From IMG/VR virus record IMGVR_UViG_3300025010_000249, positions 1-21,554 of that record: DNA of 21,554 nt. The stretch is one strand, 5' to 3'. This document shows positions 1-7,128 of the stretch, one piece after another (within the stretch, counting starts at the first letter, position 1; every line of letters starts with the position of its first letter). This DNA comes from a virus. The position numbers and the translations under genes are program-made. The notes under the pieces were generated by a model. The model was not told the DNA's origin, made no database searches, and worked only from the letters and a program-made list of their open reading frames with translations.

Positions 1-1
1 A

Positions 2-127
2 GAAGAGATTTATGAGGCAGACCGAGCCGAATCACAAGCCAAGATTAGTGAGGTAGAAAACCAAATTAAGCGGAACTCTCGTGGCGAGGGTAGAGATGGC
101 TTGTCTGGAAGTGTGACTATTTCGTAA
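2..127 (+). CDS. C-terminal fragment of an upstream head-assembly protein (partial)
   Basis: An open frame enters from the left edge and stops at TAA 125-127, giving 41 residues. They begin EEIYEADRAES, contain a charged stretch rich in Glu, Lys and Gln that looks helical, and end in a Gly/Ser-rich tail. No start is visible because the gene begins outside the window. Its place just before a head protein and the major capsid protein, in the same direction, is where scaffold, head protease or portal genes usually sit. A charged helical C-terminus would suit a scaffold-like protein. That is inference from position only, and the family is not recognised. Confidence 0.6.
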   Translation, partial: EEIYEADRAESQAKISEVENQIKRNSRGEGRDGLSGSVTIS

Positions 128-155
128 AATTTAAATCTTTGTTGAGGTAAAAAAT

Positions 156-752
156 ATGGCAAATCTTGATACTCCTTTCGGCTTTAAGCCAGTCAAACAT
201 TTGAACGGGTCTCCTTGGAATGGCCAGGCAAATGTTTATTATATTCCATCTACAGATAATACTGCAACTTTTATTGGAGATGCCGTTAAGGGTGCTGGAT
301 CTGCAGATGCAACTGGCAAATATCCTACGGTCGCCCAGGCTACTGCTGGTGCTGCCGTACGCGGTGTTGTAATTGGTTTTGGTGATAATCCCTATGTAAT
401 GACTCATCCTGATGCTCCTAATCGTGCATATCGTCCTGCTGCTACTGCAATGTATTGTCTGGTAGTTGATGATCCTCAGGTTATTTTTGAAGTTCAAGAA
501 GATAGTGATGCCAACTCTATTACTGCTGCAATGGTTGGGCTTTCTACTAACTTTGTAGTTGGTTCTGGATCGACTGTTACTGGTAAGTCTGCTATGGAAC
601 TTGATTCAAGTGATACTGCAACCGACACTAGTGGTAATTGCAGACTTTTGCGGTTGGCTAATCGAGAAGATAATGAACTTGGAAATTATGCCAAGTGGGA
701 AATTCTTTTCGGAGAGCATGAGCTGGGCCTGACTATTTCAACTGATGTTTAA
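156..752 (+). CDS. Phage head structural protein upstream of the capsid gene
   Basis: A 198-residue protein starting MANLDTPFGFKPVKHLNGSP. This opening (APFGF.PV.HLNGSP-like), followed by a Gly/Ala/Thr-rich beta-type body, recalls a family often found next to the major capsid gene in environmental tailed phages, usually annotated only as a structural protein. It has no signal peptide, membrane segment or catalytic motif. The start is supported by a GAGGT ribosome site at about 143-147. It lies 28 bases after the previous stop and 52 bases before the capsid gene. A decoration, head-stabilising or minor capsid role is the natural reading. The codon use is T/A-ending, like the other head genes. 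The gene is certain; the exact role is not. Confidence 0.8.
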   Translation: MANLDTPFGFKPVKHLNGSPWNGQANVYYIPSTDNTATFIGDAVKGAGSADATGKYPTVAQATAGAAVRGVVIGFGDNPYVMTHPDAPNRAYRPAATAMYCLVVDDPQVIFEVQEDSDANSITAAMVGLSTNFVVGSGSTVTGKSAMELDSSDTATDTSGNCRLLRLANREDNELGNYAKWEILFGEHELGLTISTDV

Positions 753-804
753 TTAGTTGCTTATTAACTTCTGCTATTTAATCATCATTTAAAGGAGCTT
801 ACAA

Positions 805-1728
805 ATGGGTATTATTACTACTAGTAATTTTGCAAAAGATCTGGTGCCTGGGGTCAAGACTTGGTTCGGCCAAAAGTATAAAGAGTATCCGATTGAATAT
901 TTGGATATTTTTGAGAAGGGTAACTCTACAAAAGCGTTCGAAGAAGAAGCTGGTGTAACTGGTTTTGGCCTCGCAGCAGTAAAAACCGAGGGAGCTGGGA
1001 TTGCGTACGATGAGCAAGAGCAAGGCTTTGTTAGTCGCTATACTCATGTAACGTACGGCCTCGGGTTTATTATTACTCGGGAAATGTACGAAGATGGTAT
1101 AGCTGTAACTGTAGCGCTGCGTCGTGCAAATGCGCTGGCCTTCTCCATCAGGCAGACCAAAGAGATCATTGGGGCAAATATTCTCAATCGGGCATTTACT
1201 GCTGCTTATACCATGGGAACTAATAGTGATGGTAAGGAGCTTTGTGCTACTGATCATCCGAACAAGTCTGGCGGAACTTGGCGGAATGAACTTGCTACTG
1301 CCGCTGACCTGAGTGAAGCAGCCCTCGAGCAGGCTTGCATTGACATTGCTGCATTCACCACTGATCGTGGACTCAAGATTGCGATTATGCCCCAAAAGTT
1401 GATCATCCCCACAGCTCTTGAGTTTGACGCTATGCGGATTCTCGAATCTATTGGTCAATCAGGCAGCGCGAATAATGATATCAATGCTATTCGGGCCTCA
1501 AAAAAGTTCCCGCAAGGCATCGCTGTGAATCATTACCTGACGGATAGTGATGCATGGTTTATTAAGACCAACTGCCCTGATGGCTTGAAGTATATGGAAA
1601 GGCGGCCGGATGCATTTGGAACTGAGAATGACTTCGACACTGAGAATGCTAAGTTCAAAGCGACATTCAGGGGTTCGTTTGGTTGGTCTGATCCACGAGG
1701 CATATTTGGTTCGCCTGGTGCTGCATGA
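805..1728 (+). CDS. Major capsid protein (HK97-fold, Mu gpT-like)
   Basis: A 307-residue protein that would form the icosahedral head shell. It is preceded by a strong ribosome site, AAGGAG at 791-796. The middle has the pattern typical of this capsid group: a VTYGLGFIITREMYEDG stretch (about residues 83-99), then a helix with ALAFSIRQTKEIIGANILNRAF (read as two overlapping pieces, about 112-133), then LCATDHPNKSGG (about 147-158). I recall similar segments in phage proteins assigned to the Mu-like head subunit gpT family and related podovirus capsid proteins. The length suits a compact HK97 fold with no N-terminal delta domain, so scaffolding is probably a separate protein. A strong hairpin follows the stop. 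Confidence is high for capsid and moderate for the exact family. Confidence 0.85.
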   Translation: MGIITTSNFAKDLVPGVKTWFGQKYKEYPIEYLDIFEKGNSTKAFEEEAGVTGFGLAAVKTEGAGIAYDEQEQGFVSRYTHVTYGLGFIITREMYEDGIAVTVALRRANALAFSIRQTKEIIGANILNRAFTAAYTMGTNSDGKELCATDHPNKSGGTWRNELATAADLSEAALEQACIDIAAFTTDRGLKIAIMPQKLIIPTALEFDAMRILESIGQSGSANNDINAIRASKKFPQGIAVNHYLTDSDAWFIKTNCPDGLKYMERRPDAFGTENDFDTENAKFKATFRGSFGWSDPRGIFGSPGAA

Positions 1729-1774
1729 TAACTTGGTGTTCATAAGTGAACGGCCAAGACTAATTTTAATACTG

Positions 1775-1802
1775 GCGTTGGAAGGACCCAATCTTCCAAC
1801 GC
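1775..1802 (+). terminator. Perfect 10-bp hairpin after the capsid gene
   Basis: GCGTTGGAAG (1775-1784) pairs perfectly with CTTCCAACGC (1793-1802) around an 8-base loop. It lies 46 bases after the capsid stop and just before the next ribosome site. No T-run follows, so it is not a textbook intrinsic terminator. It could be a leaky terminator, an RNA-processing site or a 3' stabiliser for the abundant capsid message. Confidence 0.5.
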
Positions 1803-1825
1803 TGCTCTAAGGAAAGGGTGGTAAA

Positions 1826-2233
1826 ATGGGAAAATATTCGTTTGGTAAAAACGGTCCGACTTTTGAAGGTGTTTCGTTAACTCCTGCATTTGCTTCTATC
1901 ACGACTACTGCTACACCTGCATCAGGTTCCTGTGCAGTTCAATTTGTTTTCAAAGATGTTCTTGGTAACACTATTACTTCTCCAGTGTCTGGATTGCTTT
2001 ACTTAAGTGAAGTAGCTACCGGACTGACTCATAATTTGGCCGATACATCTCTTGCTGTATTGACTAACGGTGCACTTACTAATCTTGGTAGTGCAGGGCC
2101 TAGCTTGTTTACTACGACTGCGGCTGGATTATTGGGGCTGACTATTACTGCTGCTGCTGATGATTATTATGTAGTGTTTGTCAAGCCTGATGGGGCATTG
2201 TTGATTTCTACTGTTTGTACTGTGAATGCTTAG
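1826..2233 (+). CDS. Small Ser/Thr/Ala-rich virion protein, possible head decoration
   Basis: A 135-residue acidic protein with alternating Ser, Thr, Ala and hydrophobic residues, which suggests an all-beta fold. It has no signal peptide and no cysteine cluster beyond two isolated Cys. A purine-rich ribosome site (GGAAAGG) lies upstream. It sits directly after the capsid gene and its hairpin, where decoration proteins or Ig-like head-fibre domains are common. Residues near VFKDVLGNTITSPVSGLLYL resemble an Ig-like or beta-sandwich strand pattern, but that is a visual impression. I do not recognise a named family. It is AT-rich, like its neighbours. Confidence 0.65.
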   Translation: MGKYSFGKNGPTFEGVSLTPAFASITTTATPASGSCAVQFVFKDVLGNTITSPVSGLLYLSEVATGLTHNLADTSLAVLTNGALTNLGSAGPSLFTTTAAGLLGLTITAAADDYYVVFVKPDGALLISTVCTVNA

Positions 2234-2251
2234 GTCATATTAAAGGAGAAC

Positions 2252-2283
2252 TTGTAATAATAAGGGAAACTTTATTATTACAG
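2252..2283 (+). terminator. AT-rich hairpin with GAAA tetraloop, candidate terminator
   Basis: GTAATAATAAGG (2254-2265) pairs with CTTTATTATTAC (2270-2281), with one G-U pair, closing a GAAA loop at 2266-2269. Two more pairs (one wobble) extend the stem outward to 2252 and 2283. A short TTTT run follows at 2285-2288. The GNRA-type loop and following T-run suit a weak intrinsic terminator or RNA stabiliser. An unused ribosome site (AAAGGAG, about 2242-2248) lies just before it. Confidence 0.45.
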
Positions 2284-2286
2284 ATT

Positions 2287-2316
2287 TTGTGTTAATATGA
2301 ACTTCCATATTATAAT
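2287..2316 (+). promoter_or_regulatory. Candidate sigma70-type promoter
   Basis: A perfect TATAAT box lies at 2311-2316. A weak -35 match, TTGTGT, lies at 2287-2292, 18 bases upstream. It follows directly after the hairpin and precedes the gene at 2338, a terminator-then-promoter arrangement. The region is very AT-rich, so a chance match is quite possible. Confidence 0.3.
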
Positions 2317-2337
2317 GATTACTATATAGGAGATATT

Positions 2338-2646
2338 ATGAGGGCAAAAACATTAATAGCACCAACAACAGCTGCTGCAAATAAGATATTAATTATTGAT
2401 AACTTGAATCTTAATGGGTCAGTTTCTATTGTAGGCCTTGTTACTACTGAGTCTGTTGCTATTCAGATTCCTAGAGTAGGAAGTCCTGCTGTAGATACTG
2501 ATACAGATTGGACTCCGCTTATTTATAATGGTACTACTTATGTTTTAGATGTAAATAATAATAGAATAAGTATTCCTTTTCGTGGAACTTATAGAATAGC
2601 TAAAGCTGAAAGTGTTGGTAATGCCTTTGGGATAAGGTTTGAATAA
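2338..2646 (+). CDS. Small AT-rich hypothetical protein, probably structural
   Basis: A 102-residue protein with a clear ribosome site (AGGAG, about 2328-2332). The sequence is mostly beta-like (IVGLVTTESVAIQIP, GTYRIAKAESVGNAFG) with no cysteine, signal peptide or membrane segment. It may be a small beta-sandwich virion protein of the kind found between capsid and fibre genes. It overlaps the next gene by one base (TAATG), implying coupled translation. Base composition here is very low in GC; by hand count about 18% at 2521-2580. I do not recognise the family. Confidence 0.65.
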   Translation: MRAKTLIAPTTAAANKILIIDNLNLNGSVSIVGLVTTESVAIQIPRVGSPAVDTDTDWTPLIYNGTTYVLDVNNNRISIPFRGTYRIAKAESVGNAFGIRFE

Positions 2647-3068
2647 TGTTTAGTTCACCTCTTGTAAGTCCAATTAATAGTTCTGTTATTGGGATGAATC
2701 GTTATGGAGATTTTGTAGCTAGAACTCCAGGGATTAAAGACGATCAAGAACTCAATGCGCAGGTAATTTCTCGTCGTTGGTATCCATTACCGAAACCAGC
2801 AGCTGATTCAACAGTATCTATTGTAAATGGTTTGCATCGTGTAAACGGTACAGGAGAATTTCAGTCTGGTGCAATTACCATTACTTCTGCTACAAGATAT
2901 ATTGAAACATTGGTAATGAGTGATGCTGATGAGTATGAAACTAAGACTGAAGCTATACAATTATTCAGCGATGGTGCAAGAGAATTTATTTTTGAGTCTT
3001 GGACAAAAGTTGATCCAGCAACAATAAATACAGCATTTCCTTATGTGTTTCCATTTATATTGGAGTAA
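2646..3068 (+). CDS. Small hypothetical virion protein
   Basis: A 140-residue protein whose start overlaps the stop of the gene before it (TAATG), with only a weak ribosome site, so it probably depends on translational coupling. The N-terminus is polar (MFSSPLVSPINSSVIGMNRYG). The middle contains VSIVNGLHRVNGTGEFQSGA and a beta-rich C-terminus ending FPYVFPFILE. There is no signal peptide, although the very next gene has one. Position just before a tail-fibre gene suggests a structural or fibre-attachment role. That is inference from order alone. Confidence 0.6.
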   Translation: MFSSPLVSPINSSVIGMNRYGDFVARTPGIKDDQELNAQVISRRWYPLPKPAADSTVSIVNGLHRVNGTGEFQSGAITITSATRYIETLVMSDADEYETKTEAIQLFSDGAREFIFESWTKVDPATINTAFPYVFPFILE

Positions 3069-3071
3069 GCA

Positions 3072-4883
3072 ATGAAAAGAATATTTTTAATGTTGGGAAT
3101 GTCTTTACTTGCTTCCCAGTGTTTTGCAACTGATGTAACTTATGATGATAAAGTTACTGGAGGAACATTTTCAGCAGCTGAAGCTAATAATGTAAAAAAT
3201 GCAGTTAATTCTAAAGCAAACATATCTGCAATAACATGGATAACAGCTACAGCTTATACTGCAAATAATCAATCAGTAACACATGGTGGGCATGTATTTG
3301 TATGTACGTCGAATCATACTGCTGGCGCATCTACTGAGCCGGGAGTCGGGGCATCCTGGGCAACAGTGTGGAGGTATCATGGAGTAGACTTATATGAGCC
3401 GCTGAAAGGGGAAGATGATAACTATGTCACTGATGCTGAGAAAGCAAGACTTGGAAATTTAGAGTTAACAGACAATGTCACCTTCGGCAACGTGACAGCG
3501 GCTGGTGGAGCACTCTATGCTGGTGTGGCGAATACCACACAAGGAGCACTGGTTCTCTATACGAATACTGACCCGATATACACTGCCGGGTTTACGCCAG
3601 CAGCAACTCCTTCTGGTAGTGTGACAATTAAATTTCCACCGGCTCCTCCTACTGGAGCGAACTACTTGTGGAACGTTGATGTAAATGGGACAAGCGATTG
3701 GACTGATCCGGCATCGTTTGAACCAGCACTCGGAAACCCTGCCGTGACAGGCTATGTGCTCGCCTCGACAGATGCTGGGGTGAGGTCATGGGTCGAGATG
3801 ACGGGGGGCAGCGCAGAAGTCCAAGATGAAGCCTTTTCCGCTGCCAACTTTGACACTGACACGACACACGCAGTTTCACAAGATGACTTCTATGACCGCT
3901 TCCACCTCTTTGATGCTGATGACGATGGAGATTTCACCGATGAGACGTGGTTTCCATCTACATCCGGTGCGCCGACGAACGCGACCTATCTGACGACTTC
4001 AAACGAAACGGGGTTGAGTGCAGAGGCCAACCTTGGAGCGCTCACAACAGGTATTCTCAAAATCGCAGTGGCGGTTGGAGTGGCTACCCCTTCAACCGCA
4101 GTTGCCGGTGATTTTCCAACCCTGAACCAGAACACCACAGGCACGGCAGCAGGGCTTTCCGGTACTCCGAACATCACGGTTGGGACTGTTTCGGCAGGCG
4201 CGGGAGGGTTCATTGTCGATGCTGACGGGGATGCAACGGCAAAGTCATTCTCAACTACCTTTGTCGATGGAGCGATGTACTCGGAACTGCCAATCAACAC
4301 AGCGGCAAATCCTTACGTTCCAGGTGTATCTGCCAAGCTGATCAAGATTTTCAACAATGACGGTGTACCAAAACTGAGTATCAGCGATGCGGTTTATACC
4401 ATGCTGACAAGCAACGATATCGATGACACTCCGAGCGATGGAAACACCACTCAACCTGCCAGCAGCAACTCGGTAAAAGACCTCGAAACAGGGCTGAAAG
4501 CAAAATACGTCTCAGGCACCGAAGCCGATTTCTACGGCACTCTGCTCGACCCGCAGGCAATCTACGCGGTCGATGCTACAAATCACGCGGTAACACTAAT
4601 CAACGATGTCCCGGCAGCATTCACCATCACTGAGATAAGCGTCTCATGCGATGCCGACCCAACCACAGAAACGACATTTACCTTTCAACACAAGGTGGTT
4701 GGTGTCGGTTACGGATCACCAACCACAATTGAGGCAGTCCTGACAGTAAACGGAACGGCAACCATCACATCCGGCATTGACGATGCAACCATCCCGGCAG
4801 GAACGAAGGTCTTTATGACACTCTCTGACCCTGATGATGCATTGAACGAATGCTCATGGCAGATTGAGGGGGATTGGGATTGA
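3072..4883 (+). CDS. Tail-fibre-like protein with an N-terminal signal peptide
   Basis: A 603-residue protein preceded by GGAG at about 3063-3066. Residues 1-19 look like a Sec signal peptide (MKRIFLMLGMSLLASQCFA, then TDV). Residues about 54-102 (W56, Y62, GGHVFVCTSNH, W96, W100) resemble a CBM5/12-type carbohydrate-binding module. Residues about 115-130 (DDNYVTDAEKARL) and about 452-470 (DIDDTPSDGNTTQPASSNSV) match motifs common in phage tail fibres. The rest is long, repetitive and low in complexity, like a fibre shaft, with a beta-type C-terminal domain. A signal peptide on a tail fibre is odd, since virions assemble in the cytoplasm. The first ~75 codons are AT-rich and the rest much richer in GC, suggesting a fused gene. 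It could instead be a secreted adhesin built from fibre modules. Confidence 0.75.
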   Translation: MKRIFLMLGMSLLASQCFATDVTYDDKVTGGTFSAAEANNVKNAVNSKANISAITWITATAYTANNQSVTHGGHVFVCTSNHTAGASTEPGVGASWATVWRYHGVDLYEPLKGEDDNYVTDAEKARLGNLELTDNVTFGNVTAAGGALYAGVANTTQGALVLYTNTDPIYTAGFTPAATPSGSVTIKFPPAPPTGANYLWNVDVNGTSDWTDPASFEPALGNPAVTGYVLASTDAGVRSWVEMTGGSAEVQDEAFSAANFDTDTTHAVSQDDFYDRFHLFDADDDGDFTDETWFPSTSGAPTNATYLTTSNETGLSAEANLGALTTGILKIAVAVGVATPSTAVAGDFPTLNQNTTGTAAGLSGTPNITVGTVSAGAGGFIVDADGDATAKSFSTTFVDGAMYSELPINTAANPYVPGVSAKLIKIFNNDGVPKLSISDAVYTMLTSNDIDDTPSDGNTTQPASSNSVKDLETGLKAKYVSGTEADFYGTLLDPQAIYAVDATNHAVTLINDVPAAFTITEISVSCDADPTTETTFTFQHKVVGVGYGSPTTIEAVLTVNGTATITSGIDDATIPAGTKVFMTLSDPDDALNECSWQIEGDWD

Positions 4884-4885
4884 TT

Positions 4886-5608
4886 ATGAAAAAACTCATA
4901 CTGGTTTTGATACTGGCGCTGATTCCTGGTCTGTCGTTTGCTGGATCGCATAGTGTCGGTGTGACGATGGCGAAGGTGCAAGCGAGCTACTCAGACATCC
5001 TTTTTTATCACAACGCCGACTCATGGGCCACCGCCCCAACCAAGGGCGCGGGGACAGTCGCATTTACAGAGTGGGCATCACAGAACACCAGTACGACAAC
5101 AAAACTGGCCGGTACCGGATCGTTTGATACCAACGATGACGGTTACGGCAAGATGATCATTCCGGTAGCAAGCAATTTTTCAACCGCGAATGCGCGTATA
5201 GGTTTCTGGGTGCATCTAAAAGAAGCATCAGAGGCAACCCACAGAATAGTAGCCTTGACGAATAGCACGGGAGTTAACGAGACATCGGGAAGTTTGTTTA
5301 TATATATACTGTCTGGAGGGGGGATTCGTGCATCTATAAATGGCACGCAATTCAACGCCACCACCACTGCTGCCAATGGCACTGCGTATTATGTCGAATT
5401 GTCCATACACAACAACACTGATGTAGATTTATTAGTCAATGGAGTCTCTGAAGCATCCGGGACGTGTGCAAATACAACCCATAACGGTACACACCTGACT
5501 TTCTTTTCGGACACAACCATGCTCAATGCCTATTACGATCAGATTGTTTTCTCTAATGATTACACCAGAAACATATATGCGATCCGTACTGTTACTGATT
5601 TTAATTAG
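4886..5608 (+). CDS. Secreted jelly-roll (LamG/ConA-like) protein
   Basis: A 240-residue protein. I chose ATG 4886 over ATG 4874 because it begins a classic signal peptide (MKKLILVLILALIPGLSFAG, cleavage after SFA). A purine-rich stretch upstream can serve either start. The mature part has features of a concanavalin-type sandwich: a DILFYHNADSW start, GSFDTNDDGYGKMIIP, ARIGFWVHLK, AYYVELSIHNNTDVDLLVNG and a final YYDQIVFSNDY. This is the order of strands in LamG-like lectin domains, which bind sugars. Cysteine is nearly absent. It is overlapped by the next signal-peptide gene. It probably acts outside the cell or on the virion surface as a glycan binder. The family call is by pattern only. 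Confidence 0.65.
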   Translation: MKKLILVLILALIPGLSFAGSHSVGVTMAKVQASYSDILFYHNADSWATAPTKGAGTVAFTEWASQNTSTTTKLAGTGSFDTNDDGYGKMIIPVASNFSTANARIGFWVHLKEASEATHRIVALTNSTGVNETSGSLFIYILSGGGIRASINGTQFNATTTAANGTAYYVELSIHNNTDVDLLVNGVSEASGTCANTTHNGTHLTFFSDTTMLNAYYDQIVFSNDYTRNIYAIRTVTDFN

Positions 5609-6665
5609 CCTATGGTCCGGTGCCTGCTTGGCTGCTCCGTCGATTGACTCATCGACTCCATCAAGCGTCACATTGGGTCAGCCTGTAACAATCACAGGTG
5701 CAGGTTTCGGGGCAATCGGTCCGACCGTAGCTTATTTCGATGATTTTGAGGATGGGGTCGCTGGAAATCTCCCAGCACAGGGAAGCTCAGCTATCGTGGG
5801 AACTAGAGACATTGTTTCCGGCACCTACGGCGGGTATGTCAACACTTTTAAAAACAGCGGATCGCTGGCGTTTCAGGTGCCGTTTGATCAAGCGGGATGG
5901 TCAGAAATCGCCACGGCACTCCCAGCCGAAACGAGAGATATTTATGTCTCGTACTATTTTTTGCTCCCAGAATCAGACTATTGGCCTGGAGAGGGTGGTG
6001 ATTCCGGGACAGCCATAAACCTCAAAGCCATGTGGATACTCGGTAACAATGCCGGAGCGATTGACACAGCCAACAACGACAAGGTTATTCCTACCATCCT
6101 TGGAGATGACGGCGGCACTGGAATGAGTGCGATGGTCGTGGGAAATGACCTCACTCCGAATTACTCCACCTATGTAGATGCCGTACCTACAAAAGGCACG
6201 TGGACCAGGTTGTCATGTTGGTTGAAAGCTGGCGACCCTACAGGGGCGATGAAATTCTGGAAGGATGCGGCTCTTGTTAAAAATGATACTGGCGTGAGCA
6301 CCATAGCAGATGGCGAATACCGGGGATTCGTGGGGTTCCCTGGGTACGGGCGGGTTGATGCTGCTGTAACATCCAGGCCAACTTATGATGATGTATACAT
6401 TGCCGTAGGGGCAGCGGCAATGGCTAGGGTCGAACTGGGAGATAATAGCACATATACAGACTGCACAAAACTGGCTGTGGCTACTGTCAACACCTGGGCA
6501 GACACCTCAATATCAGCGAGCGTAAGGTCCGGCAGTTTTTCGCCTGGGGAGACTGCATATCTGTTTGCCATAGACGCTGACGGTGTTGCATCTGGGGGGT
6601 ATCAGGTAACGATAGAGGGAGGCCCACAACCCCGCGGCACAGTCCCGCTCGGAGATATGCGATGA
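5577..6665 (+). CDS. Secreted TIG/IPT plus jelly-roll protein
   Basis: About 362 residues from ATG 5577. A longer frame opens at 5526, but the inner start gives a clean signal peptide (MRSVLLLILISLWSGACLAA) and a shorter overlap (32 bases) with the gene before. Residues about 21-45 (PSIDSSTPSSVTLGQPVTIT then GAGFG) are the first half of an IPT/TIG immunoglobulin-like domain. A long sandwich-like insert follows (FDDFEDG, IYVSYYFLLP, GTWTRLSCWLKAGDPTGAMK, YDDVYIA), like ConA-type lectin or polysaccharide-lyase folds. The last ~60 residues (WADTSISASVRSGSFSPGET, then AYLFAIDADG) complete the TIG-like domain. It may bind or degrade surface glycan, but no catalytic residues can be assigned. It overlaps the endolysin stub by ATGA. 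Confidence 0.65.
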   Translation: MRSVLLLILISLWSGACLAAPSIDSSTPSSVTLGQPVTITGAGFGAIGPTVAYFDDFEDGVAGNLPAQGSSAIVGTRDIVSGTYGGYVNTFKNSGSLAFQVPFDQAGWSEIATALPAETRDIYVSYYFLLPESDYWPGEGGDSGTAINLKAMWILGNNAGAIDTANNDKVIPTILGDDGGTGMSAMVVGNDLTPNYSTYVDAVPTKGTWTRLSCWLKAGDPTGAMKFWKDAALVKNDTGVSTIADGEYRGFVGFPGYGRVDAAVTSRPTYDDVYIAVGAAAMARVELGDNSTYTDCTKLAVATVNTWADTSISASVRSGSFSPGETAYLFAIDADGVASGGYQVTIEGGPQPRGTVPLGDMR

Positions 6666-6748
6666 CCGGCAACGAGCGGGTGTTTCTGGATATGATTGCG
6701 TGGGCTGAAATGGTGTTGAAATCTAACTTTATATGGGGGAAGAGATGA
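6662..6748 (+). pseudogene. Stub of a GH104-type endolysin (28 codons)
   Basis: A short frame reading MTGNERVFLDMIAWAE, then a changed tail (MVLKSNFIWGKR) and a stop. I recall N-ER-x-FLDMIAWAE-G-T as the N-terminal signature of GH104 phage lysozymes, where the last E is the likely catalytic acid. Here the next residues should be G-T, but the match ends after E16. The frame overlaps its neighbours by ATGA at both ends (6662-6665 and 6745-6748). It is therefore probably a relic of a deleted endolysin kept as a coupling peptide. The intact lysozyme of the window is an unrelated GH24 type at 10302. A chance short match is possible but unlikely over 13 residues. Confidence 0.5.
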
Positions 6749-7128
6749 AGAGACTTTTGGGAGTAGCCTTGGCCGTAGGCTTGTTATCGAGTTGTGCAGG
6801 GCCGATGGAAATCAACCAGAGCGGGACGAGCGGCGGCAAGGCAGCTGCCACACAACCTGGCGGGGATGTGATCAATATCTCGGTTGTAATAGAGAAGAAG
6901 GATGATATCAAGGATGCTCTTGACGTGGTCGGGCAAGTGGAGAACTTCATTCCGGACCTTCCCGGAAAACTCCCGAGTTTGCCGGCGGCCCCCGAGTCGA
7001 AGCCAGAACCCGCCGCGCCGGTCTTTCCGGATGTCGCTCCGCCCACCGCGCCCACAGAAGAGATTGCAAAACCGGAAGGCCTTGAAGATGTTATCCCGCC
7101 ACAGGGGACGGTTGAGGAGGTAGATTGA
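6745..7128 (+). CDS. Proline-rich outer-membrane-type lipoprotein
   Basis: A 127-residue protein. ATG 6745 is preferred over ATG 6733 because GGGGGAAG lies just before it and it overlaps the endolysin-stub stop (ATGA). The N-terminus MKRLLGVALAVGLLSSCAGP is a lipoprotein signal with lipobox L-S-S-C, so Cys17 would be lipidated. The mature part has a short charged helix (VVIEKKDDIKDALDVVGQVE), then a long Pro/Ala/Glu-rich tail. A small proline-rich lipoprotein next to an endolysin relic raises the possibility of an outer-membrane spanin subunit. There is no clear inner-membrane partner overlapping it, so this is weak. Codon use is strongly GC-rich. It could equally be a host-derived surface lipoprotein. 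Confidence 0.6.
   Translation: MKRLLGVALAVGLLSSCAGPMEINQSGTSGGKAAATQPGGDVINISVVIEKKDDIKDALDVVGQVENFIPDLPGKLPSLPAAPESKPEPAAPVFPDVAPPTAPTEEIAKPEGLEDVIPPQGTVEEVD

Noticed and set aside
799-1458. 219-codon open frame on the minus strand within the capsid gene
   Set aside because: It lies wholly across the capsid gene, has a composition unlike a folded protein and no ribosome site. It is a mirror effect of the coding strand.
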